DNA of 64,000 bases, from contig JARGSG010000028.1 of assembly GCA_030374805.1 (NCBI GenBank), forward strand, positions 721,280 to 785,279. The letters run 5' to 3'. Numbering within the stretch: the first letter of the stretch is position 1; each line of letters opens with the position of its first letter. Both the position numbers and the translations under genes were made by a program. The notes below the pieces were generated by a model. That model was given only the letters and a program-made list of their open reading frames with translations, did not search any database and had not been told where the DNA came from. Shown in pieces: positions 62,738 to 64,000 of the stretch. This DNA is from Gracilaria gracilis (lineage: Eukaryota; Rhodophyta; Florideophyceae; Gracilariales; Gracilariaceae).

Positions 62738-63251
62738 TGTCGTACAAATACCGATAAGGTGTGGGGTCCGCCTGGTAGAGGGAGCGCGCGAGGGCTCAAC
62801 CTAAAGGGGAAAAACACACAGCCAATATGGTAGTAGGGCACCTGAAACCCGCAGGGGCAAACGGCGGGGCAACTAGTCTAGACCGTGTAGGTGTACGGTA
62901 GTAGACGTCGACGCGCGGTAAAACCTGAATAGTAATAAAGTAGCAAGTGACCAAGATGGTATAGTTACTGCCCTAATGGTGCCCGACTTTACAATACCCG
63001 AGGGGGAAGGCGAGGTGCACCACAATATATACAAGGTGCACCGACGCCGATCTCCCCTGCGGGCATGACGTCATCGCTGTGCCATGACCTACTGTCATGG
63101 GCCAGCAATGCTAAACTATCCTAGACTATAAATTAAGAAATTAGAAATTAAAAAAAAAAAAATACAGAATACCAATTGGTAACAGTGCAGCCAGCAAGGC
63201 GCACCAGTAGGCCCACGTGGCACCAACCCATTGAGGTCTCATTGTACTACA
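62738..63251 (-). repeat. LTR, fourth copy, inverted
   Basis: 514 bp in reverse orientation (TGTCGTACAAATA at the left edge, ATTGTACTACA at the right). It is followed at 63252 by the complement of the polypurine tract, so it is the 3' LTR of a minus-strand element entering from the right. A run of about twelve A/T bases near 63150 distinguishes it from the other copies. Confidence 0.9.
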
Positions 63252-63877
63252 GACCCCCTTCCTACCCTGAGCCACGCTTTCGTGGCTCCTAGATCCTTTC
63301 ACCAAGTCGGTGGCATCATCGTACCAATTTGGTCCCTGTCGCAGCCTTTGTGCCATCTCGCGCCGTGCGTCGCGTCGGCTTTGCATCTCCGAACTCCCTC
63401 TGGTCACCACCTTGGTCATCACTGGTTGCGGCTCTATCCATTCCCATTTGTGGTTTGGGCGCGACGCGCGCCCATTGCATACCTCCAAGGTTGTACCTTT
63501 TTGGCTGCCCGGCTTGGACCCTTTTACCGTGTCGGTATACCCAGTGGGGGTGGCGGGTTGCGCCTTCGAGCTCGTGTGGGCACTGTACCGTGAAGGATTT
63601 TGGCGCCCACTTGGTTGCGGCGTGTCTCTCTGTCCCTTCGAGGTTCGACTACCAACCCTTCGAGCACTGAGGCTGACTCCATCGAGGTTGGTTCATCGTT
63701 CTCCCTTCTGGTTGCCTTCGCACCCCTTTGCGGTTTGTCCACGCGGGCTCGCGCCATCGTGGCTTTTCGTCCGACCGACAAGGTTAAATCCGTTTATGGT
63801 GACCCCCGATCCGTATCTGAACCACATGGGTAGCCCTGGTACCAGCGTGCGGGCTCCCACCCGTAGCGGTACACGGC
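63252..63877 (-). mobile_element. Inverted fragment of the convergent-ORF module
   Basis: This is the reverse-oriented internal sequence matching 57373-57998 of element B, including the ATG of the convergent ORF (here plus strand, 63796) and its first 28 or so codons. Similarity stops at about 63877 in the middle of the ORF; the remaining 123 bases of the window are unrelated and show no gene. Confidence 0.8.
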
Positions 63878-64000
63878 GCTTCATTCACTACCCCTAAGGT
63901 GGATGGATGGCCGCCTCGGTTGGCGTCTGCAGTGTACTACCACAAAGGGTTCCATTTTCATGTGCATCAAACCACCTCGTGTCGATCATCCATGACGAGC

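Noticed and set aside
1-64000. tRNA and rRNA genes
   Set aside because: No cloverleaf with B-box-like GTTCGAATCC and matching acceptor arms, and no rRNA-like stretch, was seen by reading; a dedicated scan could not be run.

Overview
The window looks like a nuclear segment of a multicellular eukaryote with long uninterrupted coding frames. It holds NB-ARC/WD40 proteins of the STAND (HET-E-like) type, Ty1/copia and chromodomain-bearing Ty3/gypsy retrotransposons, and a foldback MITE. There are no bacterial operons. Intron-poor genes, about 50% GC and this mix of elements fit a florideophyte red alga best in my judgement, with a filamentous fungus as the main alternative. This assignment is inference and no marker gene settles it.

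Layout. About 1-5000 is a decayed Ty1/copia element (gag, protease, integrase, RT, truncated at the YVDD box). About 5060-13900 is a broken, 5'-truncated Ty3/gypsy element on the minus strand, followed on the opposite strand (5059-6975) by a convergent accessory ORF. 14290-14763 is an RNase H relic. 15838-18138 is the one clearly intact non-mobile gene, an orphan 766-residue protein with predicted membrane segments. 19918-45639 is a six-gene head-to-tail array of NB-ARC/WD40 genes on the minus strand, with an exact 4,548-bp period. 45672-46218 is a foldback MITE abutting the truncated first gene of the array. 47399-58510 is a full-length (11.1 kb) but dead Ty3/gypsy element with 509-512 bp LTRs, gag and pol on the plus strand, and a large convergent ORF pair on the minus strand. 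57999-63877 holds further LTR-bounded derivatives that keep only the convergent ORF module, ending in an inverted copy.

How it fits together. The array has a clear recombination signature. The leftmost gene has the common NB-ARC half and its own WD40 half. The rightmost gene has the common WD40 half and its own divergent, truncated N-terminal half. The four middle genes combine the two. This is the product expected from unequal crossing-over between two neighbouring paralogues followed by amplification. Known fungal relatives of this architecture act in allorecognition and innate immunity; here that role is only inferred.

The two Ty3 elements belong to related lineages. Both carry a convergent accessory ORF between pol and the 3' end, and in the right-hand cluster that ORF also occurs in LTR derivatives that have lost gag and pol. 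Perfect short tandem duplications (14, 19 and 35 bp) recur as frame-breaking lesions across the window. Several coordinates below are open-frame limits rather than proven starts. Where the first codon of the open frame is not ATG, this is stated.
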